Shown: positions 18,047-26,083, numbered from the stretch's first letter. The stretch: DNA of 45,024 nucleotides from Lachnoclostridium sp. An14 (GCF_002160755.1 NZ_NFLE01000033.1:1-45024), one strand, 5' to 3'. The notes: generated by a model from the sequence alone, not told the origin. Made by a program: numbers and translations.

Positions 18047-18180
18047 GGAAAACGTGTGCGCTACAGTGCACACGTGCGCCGGAGCGCGGCTGCGCCAGCA
18101 GCCATCTTCCTCTGCGCGGAGTGCGCCTCCGCCGGAGGCTTTTTGTCAATAGGAAACGCAGTTTCCTATTGACAAAAAAG
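18047..18180. repeat. Dispersed folded repeat, copy A
   Basis: The element starts with a hairpin (ACGTGTGC / GCACACGT). A 55-base core at 18076-18130 matches 25978-26032 with about two differences. It ends in a near-perfect palindrome with 18-base arms (18140-18157 and 18161-18178) and a GCA loop. It lies alone between two minus-strand genes in the 17889-18636 gap and codes for nothing I can support. Confidence 0.8.
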
Positions 18181-18273
18181 CATGGCCCATGCCCAAAATC
18201 TGTGCTGTTTCATCTTTTGTTCTACCGCCTCTCTTTTCTGCCTCCGAGATGCGCTGTCCCGGACGGCGAAAGC

Positions 18274-18285
18274 CTTGTATACAAG
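18274..18285. promoter_or_regulatory. Palindrome CTTGTATACAAG
   Basis: This is a perfect 12-base palindrome. Its TTGTATACAA core resembles operators of some GntR-family repressors. No clear promoter or adjacent regulated gene is seen; the nearest start, the PacL-like gene, is 386 bases away and transcribed in the opposite direction from it. Confidence 0.35.
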
Positions 18286-18304
18286 TACCTCCTTTTATTT
18301 TACG

Positions 18305-18340
18305 GTTAAGACATCCTAATGTCAATTAGGTAGTCTTAAC
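18305..18340. repeat. 36-base imperfect inverted repeat
   Basis: GTTAAGACATCCTAAT faces ATTAGGTAGTCTTAAC, with 14 of 16 positions paired and a 4-base GTCA loop. It could be an operator for a dimeric regulator or an RNA hairpin. It lies within the gene-free 17889-18636 stretch, 20 bases from the CTTGTATACAAG palindrome. Confidence 0.5.
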
Positions 18341-18451
18341 AATTTGGGTGTCCGAACTGTTTTTTTTTGCGGCGGTTTCCATTTTTGTGCGTGTATGAAA
18401 GAGGAAAACTATGGAGAAATTGACCGCGATAGGATGATTCCCGGAGACAGG

Positions 18452-18520
18452 AAAACCGTTCCAGACAGGCGAAAACGAGGTGTCTGGTGTCGTTTCCGCA
18501 TTCCGTCCGGAACGGTTTTA
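18452..18520 (-). terminator. Long hairpin downstream of the NlpC/P60 gene
   Basis: AAAACCGTTCC pairs with GGAACGGTTTT, enclosing a nested stem CCAGACA/TGTCTGG. On the minus strand the closing arm ends in a short TTTT. It is about 120 bases beyond the NlpC/P60 stop and probably ends the trxB-NlpC/P60 transcript. Confidence 0.5.
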
Positions 18521-18636
18521 TGAATTCTGTGATGTCTGATCAGATGGTTTTACATTGCAGCCTGCGCCCTGTGGCTGTTTTTTCCGCATTTGACAGAGTT
18601 TTTATTCTATGTAGCCTCTCTGCTCCGCTCCTCCGG

Positions 18637-19851
18637 TCAATCCAGGAAGGTGACAGCCTTACAGGGCGTACGGTAATTGGCATTGGCGATGCAGATGCCG
18701 GTCTTGGACGAGCCTGCGTGGATGATCTGTCCGCCGCCGATGTACATGGCCACGTGGTTGATGGTGTCGCCGCTGGCGTAGAACAGCAGGTCGCCGGGCT
18801 GTACCTCCGATACGGGAATCTCTTTGCCCTTAGCCGCCTGGTCTCTGGAGCTGCGGCCGGTGCTGATGCCAAAATGCTCATAAATCCGCATGGTAAATCC
18901 GGAACAGTCCGTTCCGTCTGTCAGGCTGGAGCCTCCGTAGACATAAGGATTTCCTAAAAACTGCTTGGCATAGGCCACGATAGCCTCTCTGGTGGCGCTC
19001 ATGACGGCCTGTTCTCCCTCGGGAGTGAAGTAGCCGGGGCCGTTGCTCTGGGATCCCTGACTGCCCGTTCCCGTCTGGCTGTCCGCCACCGGCGGAGCGT
19101 CCGTGCTGTGGGAGGTGCCGTCTCCCGCCGGGTTGACGGGGATGATGTTCTCCTCCTTCGTCTGCTCCAGTTTCTGGATGGCCGCCTCGGCCTCCGCCCG
19201 CTGCTGCTCCTTCTGCCGCTGCATTTCAGCCTCCTCCTCCAGACTCACCGCCTCCCGGAACTCCACCCGGGTGCTGATGTAGTCGCAGGAAACGTATCCC
19301 TGAAGGGTATCGTCAATGAGCAGATGGGCGAAACCGTCCTGCTCTCCGATCACCTCATAGCTTGTCCCGGAATCCAGGGTGGTGAGGATGGCCGTCTCCA
19401 GGGACGGGCCTTCCCGCAGCCGCAGGCCGGAATTGCTGGTGACGGTGGCGTAGGTGGTGCCCACCTCTTTCGCCACTGCCTCCGCCTCGTCTCCGGTGAT
19501 GAAATACTGGGCCTTTACGTAACCTTCCACCGTACCGGAACGGATCTGATACCAGTCTCCGCCCTCTCCCGACACGGTAGCCAGGATGGTGGCGGCGCAG
19601 TCGTCATAAATTTTCCCCACCACGGCGCTGGAGGTATTGGCCTCGGCCCGCACGTTTACGTAGTTTGTCACCTGGCTGATGGCGATGGAGTCATAGGAGT
19701 CCCCGCTGGTGGCCAATACGGTGTGAGCGGAGTTGCCGCTGAGCCCAAGGGCCGGTACCTCGTCCGCCCACGCCGGAACGCAGGCGAAGACCGCCAGGCC
19801 GCCGGTTAAAAGGGCGGCGCAGAAACCGTTTTTCATTCTGTCTGTTCTCAT
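18637..19851 (-). CDS. Secreted SH3b-SH3b-NlpC/P60 peptidoglycan hydrolase
   Basis: The 404-residue precursor has a signal peptide (about 1-29, cleaving after AWA). Two bacterial SH3 repeats follow: about 55-118 (NYVNVRAEANTSSAVVGKI) and 132-193 (SGLRLREGPS). Next come a charged helical stretch (200-235) and a Pro/Ser/Gly-rich linker (238-275). The C-terminal NlpC/P60 domain carries the catalytic Cys316 (TDCSGF), His366 (INHVAMY) and His378. Such enzymes cut D-Glu-diamino acid bonds in cell-wall peptides. It follows trxB by 15 bases; this pairing looks transcriptional rather than functional. Confidence 0.93.
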   Translation of the reverse strand: MRTDRMKNGFCAALLTGGLAVFACVPAWADEVPALGLSGNSAHTVLATSGDSYDSIAISQVTNYVNVRAEANTSSAVVGKIYDDCAATILATVSGEGGDWYQIRSGTVEGYVKAQYFITGDEAEAVAKEVGTTYATVTSNSGLRLREGPSLETAILTTLDSGTSYEVIGEQDGFAHLLIDDTLQGYVSCDYISTRVEFREAVSLEEEAEMQRQKEQQRAEAEAAIQKLEQTKEENIIPVNPAGDGTSHSTDAPPVADSQTGTGSQGSQSNGPGYFTPEGEQAVMSATREAIVAYAKQFLGNPYVYGGSSLTDGTDCSGFTMRIYEHFGISTGRSSRDQAAKGKEIPVSEVQPGDLLFYASGDTINHVAMYIGGGQIIHAGSSKTGICIANANYRTPCKAVTFLD

Positions 19852-19866
19852 TCGTCCGCGTCCCCC

Positions 19867-20784
19867 TTATTCTTCCGTGAGATAGCGCTCCACGCTGGTG
19901 ATGGCATTGGCGCCGTCGGACACAGCGGTCACGATCTGGCGCAGCCCCTTCGTTCTCACATCCCCGGCGGCGAAAATGCCGGGACAGGAAGTGGCGCAGT
20001 CCTCTCCCGCCTTGATGTAGCCGTTTTCCATTTCCACAAGTCCCTCAAAGGGGGCGCTGTTGGGGTTGATGCCCACGGCTACAAAGACGCCCTGGAGCTC
20101 CAGCTCCTTTGTTTCCTTCGTCTTTACGTTGGAAACCACCAGTTTTTCCACCTTATTCTCTCCCTCGATCCGCTCCGGGACGCTGTCCCAGACCAGCTCC
20201 ACATTTTCCAGGGAAAACAGTTTCTTCTGCAGGCTCTTGGCTCCCCGCAGCTCATCCCGGCGGTGTACCAGGTAGACCTTTTTGCACAGGCGGGCCAGGA
20301 AAATGGCGTCCTCGATGGCCACGTCGCCGCCGCCGATCACTGCCGTGGTCTTGCCGCGGAAGAAGGCGCCGTCGCAGGTGGCGCAGTAGGAAACGCCCAT
20401 GCCGGAGAGCTCCTCCTCGCCGGGGATGCCCAGTTTCCTGTGGCCGGCTCCCGTGGCGATGATCACCGTTTTCGTCTCGTAGGTCTGACCGGCGCAGACC
20501 ACTTTTTTCACCTTTCCCTCCGTCTCAATGCAGAGCACCTCGTCCTCCACAAAATCCGCGCCCAGGCTGTCGGCGTGCTCTCTGAACTTCATGCCCAGAT
20601 CATAGCCGCCGATGCCGCGGACGCCGGGGTAATTATCCACCTCGTAGGTGGTGAGCACCTGGCCGCCGCTGACCACATTTTTCTCTATTACAATGGCATT
20701 TAGCTCCGCCCGCTCCGCGTAGATGGCCGCCGCCAGTCCTGCCGGGCCGGAGCCGATGATGACTACGTCATAAATCTCGCCCAT
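19867..20784 (-). CDS. trxB: Thioredoxin-disulfide reductase
   Basis: This NADPH-dependent flavoprotein reduces thioredoxin. The 305 residues show the FAD motif GSGPAGLAAA (11-20), the redox pair C134-A-T-C137, the NADPH motif GGGDVA (151-156) and the C-terminal FAD motif GIFAAGDVR. The ATG has an AAAGGAGGG site. It heads a two-gene unit with the NlpC/P60 hydrolase; its promoter is at 20830-20859. Confidence 0.96.
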   Translation of the reverse strand: MGEIYDVVIIGSGPAGLAAAIYAERAELNAIVIEKNVVSGGQVLTTYEVDNYPGVRGIGGYDLGMKFREHADSLGADFVEDEVLCIETEGKVKKVVCAGQTYETKTVIIATGAGHRKLGIPGEEELSGMGVSYCATCDGAFFRGKTTAVIGGGDVAIEDAIFLARLCKKVYLVHRRDELRGAKSLQKKLFSLENVELVWDSVPERIEGENKVEKLVVSNVKTKETKELELQGVFVAVGINPNSAPFEGLVEMENGYIKAGEDCATSCPGIFAAGDVRTKGLRQIVTAVSDGANAITSVERYLTEE

Positions 20785-20829
20785 GGGAATCCCTCCTTTA
20801 TCGTTCCATATTTTTACCGTTCAAGGAAT

Positions 20830-20859
20830 AGTATATCATGTATGGCGTCCGGAATACAA
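20830..20859 (-). promoter_or_regulatory. trxB promoter
   Basis: On the minus strand TTGTAT (20854-20859), an 18-base spacer and TATACT (20830-20835) lie about 46 bases before the trxB ATG. A plus-strand TATAAT at about 20932-20937 probably serves the divergent SDR gene, though no good -35 is visible there. Confidence 0.55.
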
Positions 20860-20959
20860 TCCCAGATTCGGGGGTGTAAGAAAGTTTTAAGGTTTGGACG
20901 GAATCCTGGTTACGCAACGGCGGTTTTCTGGTATAATAGGAGGCAAGAGGTGATGATTT

Positions 20960-21691
20960 ATGGCAAAGAAAACGGTACTGGTGACTGGCGCTTCCCGCGG
21001 AATCGGAAAGGCCATCGCCGTGAAATTCGCGAAAAAGGGCTACAATGTGGCCATCAGCTGCCTGCGGAACGAGGACCGGCTGATGCAGGCGAAACGGGAT
21101 ATTGAATCCTTCCAGACCTCCTGTCTGGCGTTTTTGGGGGATATGGGGGACTGGGAAACCTGCCAGGCCATGTTCGGGAAGGTGAAGAAACAGTTCGGCT
21201 CCGTGGACGTGCTGGTAAACAACGCGGGCATTTCCTACATTGGACTGCTCCAGGACATGACCCCGGCGGACTGGGACCGGATCGTAAAGACGAACCTGAC
21301 CTCCGTGTTTAACTGCTGCCGCCTGGCGGTGCCGGACATGGTGTCCATGAAGGCGGGGAAGATCATCAACATTTCCTCCGTCTGGGGCGTGGCCGGGGCC
21401 TCCTGCGAGGTGGCCTACTCCGCCACCAAGGGCGGGATCAACGCTTTTTCCAAGGCCCTGGCAAAGGAGCTGGGCCCCAGCAACATCCAGGTAAACGCCG
21501 TGGCCTGCGGGGCCATCGACACGGAGATGAACCGCTGGATGGAGGACGACGAGCTGATCAGCCTGGTGGACGAGATCCCGGCGGGACGTCTGGGAAAGGC
21601 GGAGGAAGTGGCGGATCTGGTGTACCATCTGGCGTATAAGAGCAATTACCTGACAGGACAGGTGATCGGGCTGGACGGCGGGTGGATCTGA
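20960..21691 (+). CDS. SDR-family reductase (FabG-like; YmfI-type EF-P 5-aminopentanone reductase possible)
   Basis: This is a classical short-chain dehydrogenase of 243 residues. It has the NAD(P) motif TGASRGIG (9-16), NNAG (87-90) and the Ser140/Tyr153/Lys157 catalytic set (INISS, YSATKG). A standalone FabG-like SDR of this type in Firmicutes is often YmfI, which reduces the 5-aminopentanone modification on elongation factor P. There is no fab operon around it, which argues against FabG itself. It is divergent from trxB. Confidence 0.85.
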   Translation: MAKKTVLVTGASRGIGKAIAVKFAKKGYNVAISCLRNEDRLMQAKRDIESFQTSCLAFLGDMGDWETCQAMFGKVKKQFGSVDVLVNNAGISYIGLLQDMTPADWDRIVKTNLTSVFNCCRLAVPDMVSMKAGKIINISSVWGVAGASCEVAYSATKGGINAFSKALAKELGPSNIQVNAVACGAIDTEMNRWMEDDELISLVDEIPAGRLGKAEEVADLVYHLAYKSNYLTGQVIGLDGGWI

Positions 21692-21717
21692 CGTTTCGGA
21701 AATTAAGGTCAAAATGA

Positions 21718-21782
21718 GGCGCCCCGCGGCATTCCGGCTGTTTCAGGGCCTGGAATCCCCGCGGGGCGTTTCTCTTTTTTAC
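21718..21782 (+). terminator. Intrinsic terminator after the SDR gene
   Basis: The GC-rich stem CGCCCCGCGG (21720-21729) with CCGCGGGGCG (21759-21768), with an inner ATTCC/GGAAT-type extension, is followed by TTTCTCTTTTTT. It separates the SDR gene from the Crp/Fnr regulator. Confidence 0.9.
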
Positions 21783-21826
21783 AGTTCCCTTTTTCCCTGC
21801 GCCCCCATTTCCAAAGGAGAGTGAAA

Positions 21827-22468
21827 ATGTTATTTCATACCATTGCAAATATTCCGGAACCGATCCGTCCCTTTCTCATCAAGCGGGTTTATGAGAAGGG
21901 GGAGTATATTTTAACCGCCGGCGGCGACAACCTCCATCTCTATCTCGTCGAGTCCGGTTCCTGTGTGGCGACCATGGAAGGCTACAGCGGCGCCGTGGCG
22001 TTCATTGACAGCTATCACTCTGGTGATATGTTCGGCGAGCTGGAAATTTTCTGTGAGGATCTCAAGACGGCGGAGGTGGTCGCCGTTGAAAAAAGCACCA
22101 TTTACATGGTGCACAAAACCTATGTTCTGGAGTGGATGAAACTGGATTTTGACTTTACCTTAAGCCTGATCGAACATCTGGTGAAAAAACTGCGCTATCA
22201 TTCCCGCAGGGCCGTCCTTCTCCAGCTCTGCAGCGTGAAGGAGCGGGTTGCCTGCGCCATCCTCGCCCATGACGACGCAGGCGCTTTGGAGTTTCTGACC
22301 AAACAGAACCTGTCCGTCCTGGCCCAGACCCCCATCCGCAGCGTCAACCGCGCCCTGGAAACTCTGACCCAGCGGGGCTGCATCCGCGTTTCGGAAAAGC
22401 GGATCCAGATCACCGACCGGCCGCTTTTGGAGCAGATTTCCAATTATCAGGCCATATCGCAGCTGTGA
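21827..22468 (+). CDS. Crp/Fnr-family transcriptional regulator
   Basis: The 213-residue protein has an N-terminal cyclic-nucleotide-binding-type beta barrel (about 20-120, SGDMFGELEIF) and a C-terminal winged helix (TPIRSVNRALETLTQRGCI). No N-terminal cysteine cluster for an FNR iron-sulfur centre is present. The ligand is unknown. I chose the ATG at 21827, 6 bases after AAAGGAGA, over a GTG two codons earlier. Its 3' end overlaps the 3' end of the convergent MFS gene by 22 bases, and the palindromes in front of that gene are plausible targets. Confidence 0.88.
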   Translation: MLFHTIANIPEPIRPFLIKRVYEKGEYILTAGGDNLHLYLVESGSCVATMEGYSGAVAFIDSYHSGDMFGELEIFCEDLKTAEVVAVEKSTIYMVHKTYVLEWMKLDFDFTLSLIEHLVKKLRYHSRRAVLLQLCSVKERVACAILAHDDAGALEFLTKQNLSVLAQTPIRSVNRALETLTQRGCIRVSEKRIQITDRPLLEQISNYQAISQL

Positions 22469-23622
22469 TTTTCCCGCGGGACGCGCGGTTTCAGAATGCC
22501 AGCCGCCACGGCCGCTGCCGAAAATACCACAAACGGCGCGGACATTCCGCCATTTATAAAGGAAATCGCGTTCAGGGCATAGGGGGATGCGGACGAGCCC
22601 AGGTTGCATCCCACTAAGGCGCAGGTGGTCGCCGCCTTCACCGCCTGGGGCGGAAATTGTTCTGAAATGCCCTCAAAGACGGTGGTAATCAGAATATTGT
22701 TGGCAAACCCCGCAATCACCGCCCCAAGACCGAGGACGATCAGGTTTCCCGCCGCGGCCATGACTGCCAGGCCAAGGCCCCAAACGCACAAAGAGATTCC
22801 CTGAAGGCGGCCGGAATATCGTTTCTTAAGCGCACCGAAAGCCATTCCGGCGAACACTCCGGTGATCATCATCAGGCTCAAAACCAGGCTGGACTGCGCC
22901 CCGGTGCCAATCCCTTTTTCCACAACCAGACTGGGGATTCGCATGGTACAGCACGTATTGACTCCCACAAAAAATCCGCCCCAGAGGCCGCAGAATACAT
23001 ATCCGTTCCTTCCGCCTTTCTCCATCCGCCGGCCGGTCCGTTCTTCTGTCCTGCAAACCTTCTTTTCTCTCTTTCCATTCGGCACAAACAGGAGATAGAG
23101 GAGCAAAACTGCCGCTCCGAAGAAATAAATCAGGAAACAGTATCTCCACTCCGCGCCGGAACCCAGAATCCGTCCCACGATCAGAGTTAAAACGACGTTT
23201 CCCACCGTCTCCGCCGAACCGCGATAGCCTAACAGGGCCGACCGTTCATCCCCTTCAAACCGCTGGTTGATCATGTCGATGGCGCATACATTCATCAGGC
23301 CAACGCCGGCGCCCTGGATCAGACGCGCCACAAAAACTGCCCCATAGTCCTGGACCCACACCGGGGCGGCTCCGCCCAGAGTCAGAAACAGCAGGCCAAG
23401 CACAATGCTGGCCCTGTCGCTGAGTATCTGGGAAATCCACGGGTTCAGAATGATGATCAGGGTGACCGCGACGGATGATATGGAAATCAGCTGCTCCACC
23501 TGGCTCCGCCCGTACCCCTCATAAAACCGGATCATTTCAGGGATAACGGCGGATACGGAATAGGTGGATACCAGCATCAGCGATAAGGATAAAATTCCTC
23601 CCTTTTCTAAAATACGTCTCAT
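22447..23622 (-). CDS. Major facilitator superfamily transporter
   Basis: This 391-residue integral membrane protein has about 12 hydrophobic segments in two halves, linked by a basic loop rich in Lys/Arg/Glu (about 188-210). The loop 2-3 region LSDRASIVLGLLF and VARLIQGAGVGLMNV match drug-efflux type MFS proteins. The substrate cannot be read from the sequence. It converges on the Crp/Fnr gene. Two perfect palindromes lie in its leader and promoter region. Confidence 0.87.
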   Translation of the reverse strand: MRRILEKGGILSLSLMLVSTYSVSAVIPEMIRFYEGYGRSQVEQLISISSVAVTLIIILNPWISQILSDRASIVLGLLFLTLGGAAPVWVQDYGAVFVARLIQGAGVGLMNVCAIDMINQRFEGDERSALLGYRGSAETVGNVVLTLIVGRILGSGAEWRYCFLIYFFGAAVLLLYLLFVPNGKREKKVCRTEERTGRRMEKGGRNGYVFCGLWGGFFVGVNTCCTMRIPSLVVEKGIGTGAQSSLVLSLMMITGVFAGMAFGALKKRYSGRLQGISLCVWGLGLAVMAAAGNLIVLGLGAVIAGFANNILITTVFEGISEQFPPQAVKAATTCALVGCNLGSSASPYALNAISFINGGMSAPFVVFSAAAVAAGILKPRVPRENHSCDMA

Positions 23623-23644
23623 GATGTTCCTCCCTAGCTTTCCT

Positions 23645-23664
23645 TTATGCTGATGTCAGCATAA
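23645..23664. promoter_or_regulatory. Operator-like palindrome before the MFS gene
   Basis: TTATGCTGATGTCAGCATAA has perfect 9-base arms around a TG centre. It lies 23 bases upstream of the MFS ATG, between the likely promoter and the ribosome binding site. A second one, GGTCAGTTGACC (23687-23698), sits about where a -35 region would be. They may bind a dimeric regulator such as the neighbouring Crp/Fnr protein. Confidence 0.6.
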
Positions 23665-23740
23665 GATAAAATCTATGAAAAAAACAGGTCAGTTGACCCG
23701 AATGACAAAATTTTTGCAGTGATTGGGGATCTGCGGGGTT

Positions 23741-23803
23741 TGAAAACGTGCGCGTCTCCCGCCGGAGGCTTTTCTGCCATGGGAAACGCAGTTTCCTGCT
23801 GCA
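23741..23803. repeat. Dispersed folded repeat, truncated copy C
   Basis: It reads GAAAACGTGCG, then CCGCCGGAGGCTTTT and GGAAACGCAGTTTCC, matching both ends of copy A (18047-18180) but lacking about 70 bases of the core. This looks like an internal deletion derivative. Confidence 0.6.
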
Positions 23804-23950
23804 AATGCGGCCTACGACGGTCGGTTTTACAGAGCAAAACGGCCGCCATGCAGATTTGTTCGCGGACAATTTCAATAATCAAAAACAAAATGTCGCTTTT
23901 CAGGGGACGAAATTATGAAAAAAATATGTTATATTGTTTTTGGGATACCA

Positions 23951-24139
23951 GGGTCAAAAGGTCGGAAATCCGATGCAAGCTTGCTTGCAAGAGGATTTTT
24001 GACCTTGGGACCCGCCAAAACATGAATAAGCAGCCATTTTTCGTAGAAAAATGAGCGGATTATGAATGTTTTGAGGATTGCGGGAGCACGTAGTGCGGAG
24101 CAATCCGGTATCAAAGGGGGGCAAAATACCTTTTGACCC
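23951..24139. repeat. 189-bp highly folded element with terminal inverted repeats
   Basis: The ends are 12-base inverted repeats, GGGTCAAAAGGT (23951-23962) and ACCTTTTGACCC (24128-24139). Inside are TCGGAaaTCCGA, a CAAGCTTGCTTG stretch, CATTTTTcgtAGAAAAATG, and GGATTGC/GCAATCC enclosing GCAC/GTGC. The left arm can also pair with an internal TTTTTGACC at about 23996-24004, giving two exclusive folds. It lies directly upstream of the PARG-like gene. It may be a MITE-like or REP-like repeat, or an RNA leader. Confidence 0.65.
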
Positions 24140-24190
24140 CAACATCTTTTTGGATAGCTATCAAAAATATATGGAAAGGAGATGACGTGT

Positions 24191-25000
24191 ATGGCTAGCC
24201 AGATTGCACTGATGGAGGCATTCCGCGATACACAGATACAGATAAAAGAGAATGAAAAGCTGCGGGAAGAAACAAGAAAGATTCAGGCGGGTTCTCTCCT
24301 GTATCTGGAACAGTTTCAGGCGATAAACGCAGAGCCAAAGTGTGAAAATCCGGACATTTCAGTAGTGGCAGATACCACGTTGCGCTGTGCAAAAAGTTTA
24401 ATTGAAGAAGGGAAAAAGACAGCGGTTCTGAATTTTGCCAATTCATATCATCCGGGCGGCGGAGTAAAAAACGGTGCGCCTGCTCAGGAAGAGTCCCTTT
24501 GCAGATGCAGTAATTTATATGAAGCTCTGACGGTGCCGTATATGATTCGCCATTACTATAAATGGAATCAGAAGAATACAGGAGATATGGGCTCAGACCG
24601 TATCATTTATTCTCCGAATATAACCGTATTTAAGTCAGATGATGAGATTCCGGAAATGCTTTCGGAGTGGTTTCAAGTAGACGTGATCAGCTGTGCAGCT
24701 CCATATTATGATACCCAGAAACGGAAACCAGTCAGTAGGGAGAACCTGGAAAAGGTATTTATGAATCGAATTCAAAATATTTTGGAAGTAGCGATTGCGA
24801 ACGAAGTCGATTATCTGGTGCTTGGTGCTTTTGGATGTGGTGCATTTAACAATCCGCCGCAATTAGTTGCAGAAGTATTCCGTAAATTGCTGATTGATCG
24901 ACAATATGCTGCATATTTTAAAAAAGTTGTTTTTGCGATCAAGAAAACTCATAATGTATGTCCGAATTATGAGTCTTTTCAATCCGTTTTCAAGAAGTGA
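24191..25000 (+). CDS. Microbial-type PARG-like ADP-ribose hydrolase (TIGR02452 family)
   Basis: The 269-residue protein carries the bacterial poly(ADP-ribose) glycohydrolase signature GGG (89-91), then seven residues and QEE (99-101), in a macrodomain-like fold (NFANSYHPGGG; LGAFGCGAFNNPP). Family members remove ADP-ribose from proteins or nucleic acids. I chose the ATG at 24191, nine bases after AAAGGAG; an ATG at 24182 abuts the site. The gene is less GC-rich than its neighbours, has no partner ADP-ribosyltransferase here, and may be acquired. Confidence 0.88.
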   Translation: MASQIALMEAFRDTQIQIKENEKLREETRKIQAGSLLYLEQFQAINAEPKCENPDISVVADTTLRCAKSLIEEGKKTAVLNFANSYHPGGGVKNGAPAQEESLCRCSNLYEALTVPYMIRHYYKWNQKNTGDMGSDRIIYSPNITVFKSDDEIPEMLSEWFQVDVISCAAPYYDTQKRKPVSRENLEKVFMNRIQNILEVAIANEVDYLVLGAFGCGAFNNPPQLVAEVFRKLLIDRQYAAYFKKVVFAIKKTHNVCPNYESFQSVFKK

Positions 25001-25050
25001 AAAATGGTTTTCATCTGGAAGATATGATGAAACGCTTTCTTTCCTGATAT

Positions 25051-25075
25051 CGCACCGGGAAATATTCCCGGTGCG
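25051..25075. terminator. Perfect hairpin after the PARG-like gene
   Basis: CGCACCGGGAA and TTCCCGGTGCG form an 11-base stem with a 3-base loop between the convergent PARG-like and DUF554 genes. No U tract follows in either direction, so it may be a terminator aided by other factors or an RNA-stabilising hairpin. Confidence 0.5.
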
Positions 25076-25144
25076 GCAAGCCAATCGGTGTAGGGAAACA
25101 GATTCTTAGAGCATTGTGCCGGGCGCGGCCGGAACGGCAACAGC

Positions 25145-25831
25145 CTACAGGCCGATCACGCCTTTGATCAGGAACCACACTGGGGGCACCAGAAGGCAGG
25201 GGAGCATATTCATGGTTTTAAACTGTTTCACGTTCAAAATGGACATTCCGGAGCTGGCAATGAGGAAACCGCCGATGACGGAGATCTCGGTCAGCAGCTC
25301 CTGGGACAAAAATGGGCCCAGGAAACCGGCGCAGAGGTAAATGGCCCCCTGCCAGCAAAACAGCACGATAGCCGCGGCGCACATCCCGATTCCGTAGGTG
25401 GACGCCAGGACGGTGGCGGAGAAGAAATCCAGGGTGGCGTTTGTAAACAAATAGGTGTTGTCCCCGTAGAGGGCGCTCTGGATGGGGCCTAGGATGGACA
25501 GGGTTCCCACGCAGAACAGGAGAATCCCCGTGGACAGGCCCTGAGCCAGGCTGTTTCCCCCGGAAAAGCGGTCCGTCAGCCGTTTAAACCGGCCGTCAAT
25601 GTCCAGCAGCTCTCCCACCAGGCTACCCACGGCCAGGCTAATGATAAAGAGCACGGGGTAGGCGCTGTTTGGCATATTCTGGACAACGGAGTTGATGCCC
25701 AGTCCGAAGGCCGCCAGGCCCATGGCGTTAAACATGACCTGCTGGTGCTCCTCCTTAATTCCTTTATTGATCCGGCTGCCGATGATGCTGCCGGTGAGAA
25801 TGGTTGTGGTGTTTACGATGGTTCCTAGCAT
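25145..25831 (-). CDS. DUF554 family membrane protein
   Basis: The 228-residue integral membrane protein begins MLGTIVNTTTILTGSIIGS and contains repeated Gly-rich hydrophobic helices (about seven), including LCAGFLGPFLSQELLTEISVIGG. These are the marks of DUF554 (YdfK-like) proteins, whose transport role is unknown. The ATG at 25831 has AAGGAGG before it; a 48-residue upstream extension enters the dispersed repeat and is not conserved-looking. Confidence 0.88.
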   Translation of the reverse strand: MLGTIVNTTTILTGSIIGSRINKGIKEEHQQVMFNAMGLAAFGLGINSVVQNMPNSAYPVLFIISLAVGSLVGELLDIDGRFKRLTDRFSGGNSLAQGLSTGILLFCVGTLSILGPIQSALYGDNTYLFTNATLDFFSATVLASTYGIGMCAAAIVLFCWQGAIYLCAGFLGPFLSQELLTEISVIGGFLIASSGMSILNVKQFKTMNMLPCLLVPPVWFLIKGVIGL

Positions 25832-25940
25832 AGGGTTTGGTGCCTCCTTGTGATGTAGTCTGGGCCTGCGGAAACTGGGTGGCTTGGCCGGGCGGATTTT
25901 GGGGCCGCGGCTGGCTTTGATAGGTTCCGCAGGGTTATGT

Positions 25941-26083
25941 TTATAGGAAACAAAAAGTGTGCACTTGGCGCACACTCGCGCCGGAGCGCGGCTGCGTCAG
26001 CAGCCATCTTCCTTTGCGCGGAGTGCGCCTCCTTGCGGAGCATTATTGTTTAACAGGAAACAAAGTTTCCTGTTAAACAATAA
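25941..26083. repeat. Dispersed folded repeat, copy B
   Basis: It has the same architecture as copy A: a GTGTGC/GCACAC hairpin, the 55-base core (25978-26032), and a terminal palindrome with 19-base arms (26043-26061 and 26065-26083) and an AAA loop. The palindrome arm sequences differ from copy A yet remain perfectly paired, so the fold is conserved while the sequence drifts. Confidence 0.8.

Noticed and set aside
20798-21712. Long minus-strand ORF (304 codons) opposite the SDR gene
   Set aside because: It is antisense to a clear SDR gene with all family motifs, its protein is His/Gln-rich with no recognisable domain, and it has no ribosome binding site.
24182-24190. Upstream ATG for the PARG-like gene
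   Set aside because: It directly abuts the AAAGGAG site, leaving no spacing; the ATG nine bases later is better placed.
25832-25975. N-terminal extension of the DUF554 protein
   Set aside because: It would be translated from part of the dispersed repeat; the ATG at 25831 has a strong AAGGAGG site and the family-like start.
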